Below, one piece after another: positions 62,821 through 64,000 of a stretch of DNA of 64,000 bases. Within the stretch, counting starts at the first letter, position 1; the number at the start of each line of letters is the position of its first letter. The notes beneath the pieces were generated by a model, which saw only the letters and a program-made list of their open reading frames with translations, made no database searches and was not told where the DNA came from. Made by a program: the position numbers and the translations under genes. Location of the stretch: NCBI RefSeq assembly GCF_014874095.1, contig NZ_JADBEB010000001.1, positions 2,852,001 through 2,916,000 on the forward strand. Reading direction: 5' to 3'. The DNA is from Plantactinospora soyae. GTDB taxonomy: Bacteria; Actinomycetota; Actinomycetes; Mycobacteriales; Micromonosporaceae.

Positions 62821-64000
62821 ATGGCGGCGTCTGATGGTGGGCTAGGTAGCGCTCCGTACGCTGCCGAACGCTCCTACCAGGGCTTTCGTGACGCTGTGCT
62901 GTCTGATCGCTACCAGAACGAGGTTGCGCAGCGTCACCGTCGGCGGTCTAGGCTGTCCGAGTCCCATCCCATCCACAGTGATCGAGAATTCGACGTGACG
63001 AGTGCGTTGCAACTGCCGACCGGCAGCCAGCCGGCGTCGTCAAAATCCGAGGCGGCGCCCGGGGCGGAGCCCCTGCCCTTCGGGCTCGACCAGGCACTGG
63101 ACTTCCGGCTGCCCGAGCTCATCGCGACCCGCCGGTTCCTGCACGCCCATCCGGAACTGTCCGGGCAGGAGTTCGACACCGCCGCGCTGATCGCCCGGGA
63201 GCTCTCGGTCGCCGGTCTCGCACCGCGCCTGCTGCCCAAGGGCAACGGGGTGATCTGCGACATCGACGGGCGACCCGACGGGCCGGTGGTCGCGCTCCGC
63301 GCGGACCTCGACGCGCTTCCGCTGGCCGATGCCAAGGACGTTCCGTACCGCTCCACTGTGGAAGGGGTCTGCCATGCCTGCGGACACGACGTGCACACCA
63401 CGATCGTGCTCGGCGTCGGCCTGCTCCTCGCGCAACTGGCGCAACGTGGCCAGTTGGACGGGCGGGTCCGGCTGATCTTCCAGCCGGCCGAGGAGATCCT
63501 GCCCTGCGGCTCGCTGGAGGTCATCGAGGCCGGCGGCCTGACCGACGTCACCCAGATCTTCGCCCTGCACTGCGACCCCAACCTGCCGGTCGGACAGGTC
63601 GGGCTGCGGGTCGGACCGATCACGGCGGCGGCGGACAACATCACCGTCCGGCTGACCGGGCCGGGCGGCCACACCGCCCGCCCGCACCTGACCGTCGACC
63701 TCGTCGACGCGCTGGGCCGGCTGGTCACCGAGGTGCCGGCGCTGGTGAACCGGCGGGTACCGGCAAACAGCGGGCTGCTGCTCGTCTTCGGACAGGCCTC
63801 GGCCGGCACCCAGTACAACGTGATCCCGAACGAGGCGATGGCGGCCGGAACGCTCCGGGTGCTCGACCGCGACACCTGGGAACTGGCGCCCAAGATCGTG
63901 GCCCAGGTGGTCCGGGACGTGATCGCACCTACCGGTGCCACCGTCGACGTCGAGTACCTGCGGGGGCGACCGCCGGTGGTCAACGACGCCCGGGCGATCC
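62821..64000 (+). CDS. M20-family amidohydrolase/peptidase, 3'-truncated by the window edge
   Basis: At least 393 residues are visible; the stop lies beyond the window. The M20/amidohydrolase metal motifs are present: RRFLHAHPELSGQEF, ALRADLDALPLADAKDVPY, VCHACGHDVHTTIVLG, IFQPAEEILPCG and ALHCDPNLPVGQ, followed by the dimerisation domain (TVRLTGPGGHTARPH). It hydrolyses N-acyl amino acids or amide-linked substrates, as in the mycobacterial AmiA/AmiB proteins near upp and pmmB. ATG 62821 follows AGGAGG by ten bases and adds about 58 polar residues before a possible second start, GTG 62995. Confidence 0.85.
   Translation, partial: MAASDGGLGSAPYAAERSYQGFRDAVLSDRYQNEVAQRHRRRSRLSESHPIHSDREFDVTSALQLPTGSQPASSKSEAAPGAEPLPFGLDQALDFRLPELIATRRFLHAHPELSGQEFDTAALIARELSVAGLAPRLLPKGNGVICDIDGRPDGPVVALRADLDALPLADAKDVPYRSTVEGVCHACGHDVHTTIVLGVGLLLAQLAQRGQLDGRVRLIFQPAEEILPCGSLEVIEAGGLTDVTQIFALHCDPNLPVGQVGLRVGPITAAADNITVRLTGPGGHTARPHLTVDLVDALGRLVTEVPALVNRRVPANSGLLLVFGQASAGTQYNVIPNEAMAAGTLRVLDRDTWELAPKIVAQVVRDVIAPTGATVDVEYLRGRPPVVNDARAI

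Noticed and set aside
62604-62834. 76-codon frame before the amidohydrolase
   Set aside because: No ribosome site, no family resemblance, and it overlaps the supported start at 62821.

Overview
The window is a very GC-rich actinobacterial chromosome segment. Gene families, GTG/TTG/CTG starts, many apparently leaderless genes and a conservon (cvnABCD) all suggest a member of the Micromonosporaceae; the exact genus is an inference. No rRNA, tRNA, CRISPR array, phage or intact insertion sequence was seen.

Left part (1-16.8 kb): the end of a membrane protein gene and a small membrane protein, then a nucleoside uptake and salvage operon: BmpA-type lipoprotein, double ABC ATPase, two permeases, cytidine deaminase and thymidine phosphorylase (deoA). 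After it come a DUF4272 protein, an RlmA/TlrB-like rRNA methyltransferase, an MMPL exporter divergent from a two-component system, and adenosine deaminase (add). The salvage theme resumes at 52-64 kb with two aldehyde dehydrogenases, deoC, upp, a GPP34 protein, a phosphosugar mutase, a Ser/Thr kinase, an acyl-CoA mutase large subunit and an M20 amidohydrolase. The middle 38 kb therefore separates what look like two halves of a salvage neighbourhood.

17-28 kb: the cvnABCD conservon (sensor-kinase-like protein, roadblock, DUF742, Ras-like GTPase) faces a branched-chain-type binding lipoprotein, a protein with an IS110-transposase-like N-terminus that shares its C-terminal tail with CvnA, and an acidic protein of unknown function. 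28-35.6 kb: a complete cytochrome bd operon (cydABDC) lies between a PadR regulator at its far end and a BlaI/M56 (BlaR-like) pair at its promoter end. The sequence upstream of cydA carries a perfect BlaI-type palindrome and a second box that recurs over the padR promoter, so two regulators probably meet there.

35.9-52 kb: an expanded FxSxx-COOH (Fxs) peptide-modification locus. It has a 59-residue precursor ending in FNNYI, an FxsB radical SAM/SPASM maturase, two divergent FxsC/FxsT modules (TIR-like proteins plus KGG-ATPase/NB-ARC/TPR giants of 1307 and 1308 residues), a third TIR protein, and an AAC(3)-like acetyltransferase gene paired with a HExxH peptide-hydroxylase-like gene. This is the most unusual system here. 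One FxsC has lost the TIR catalytic-position glutamate, and the precursor departs from the canonical FxSxx end. A decayed phoD fragment lies just before the precursor gene.
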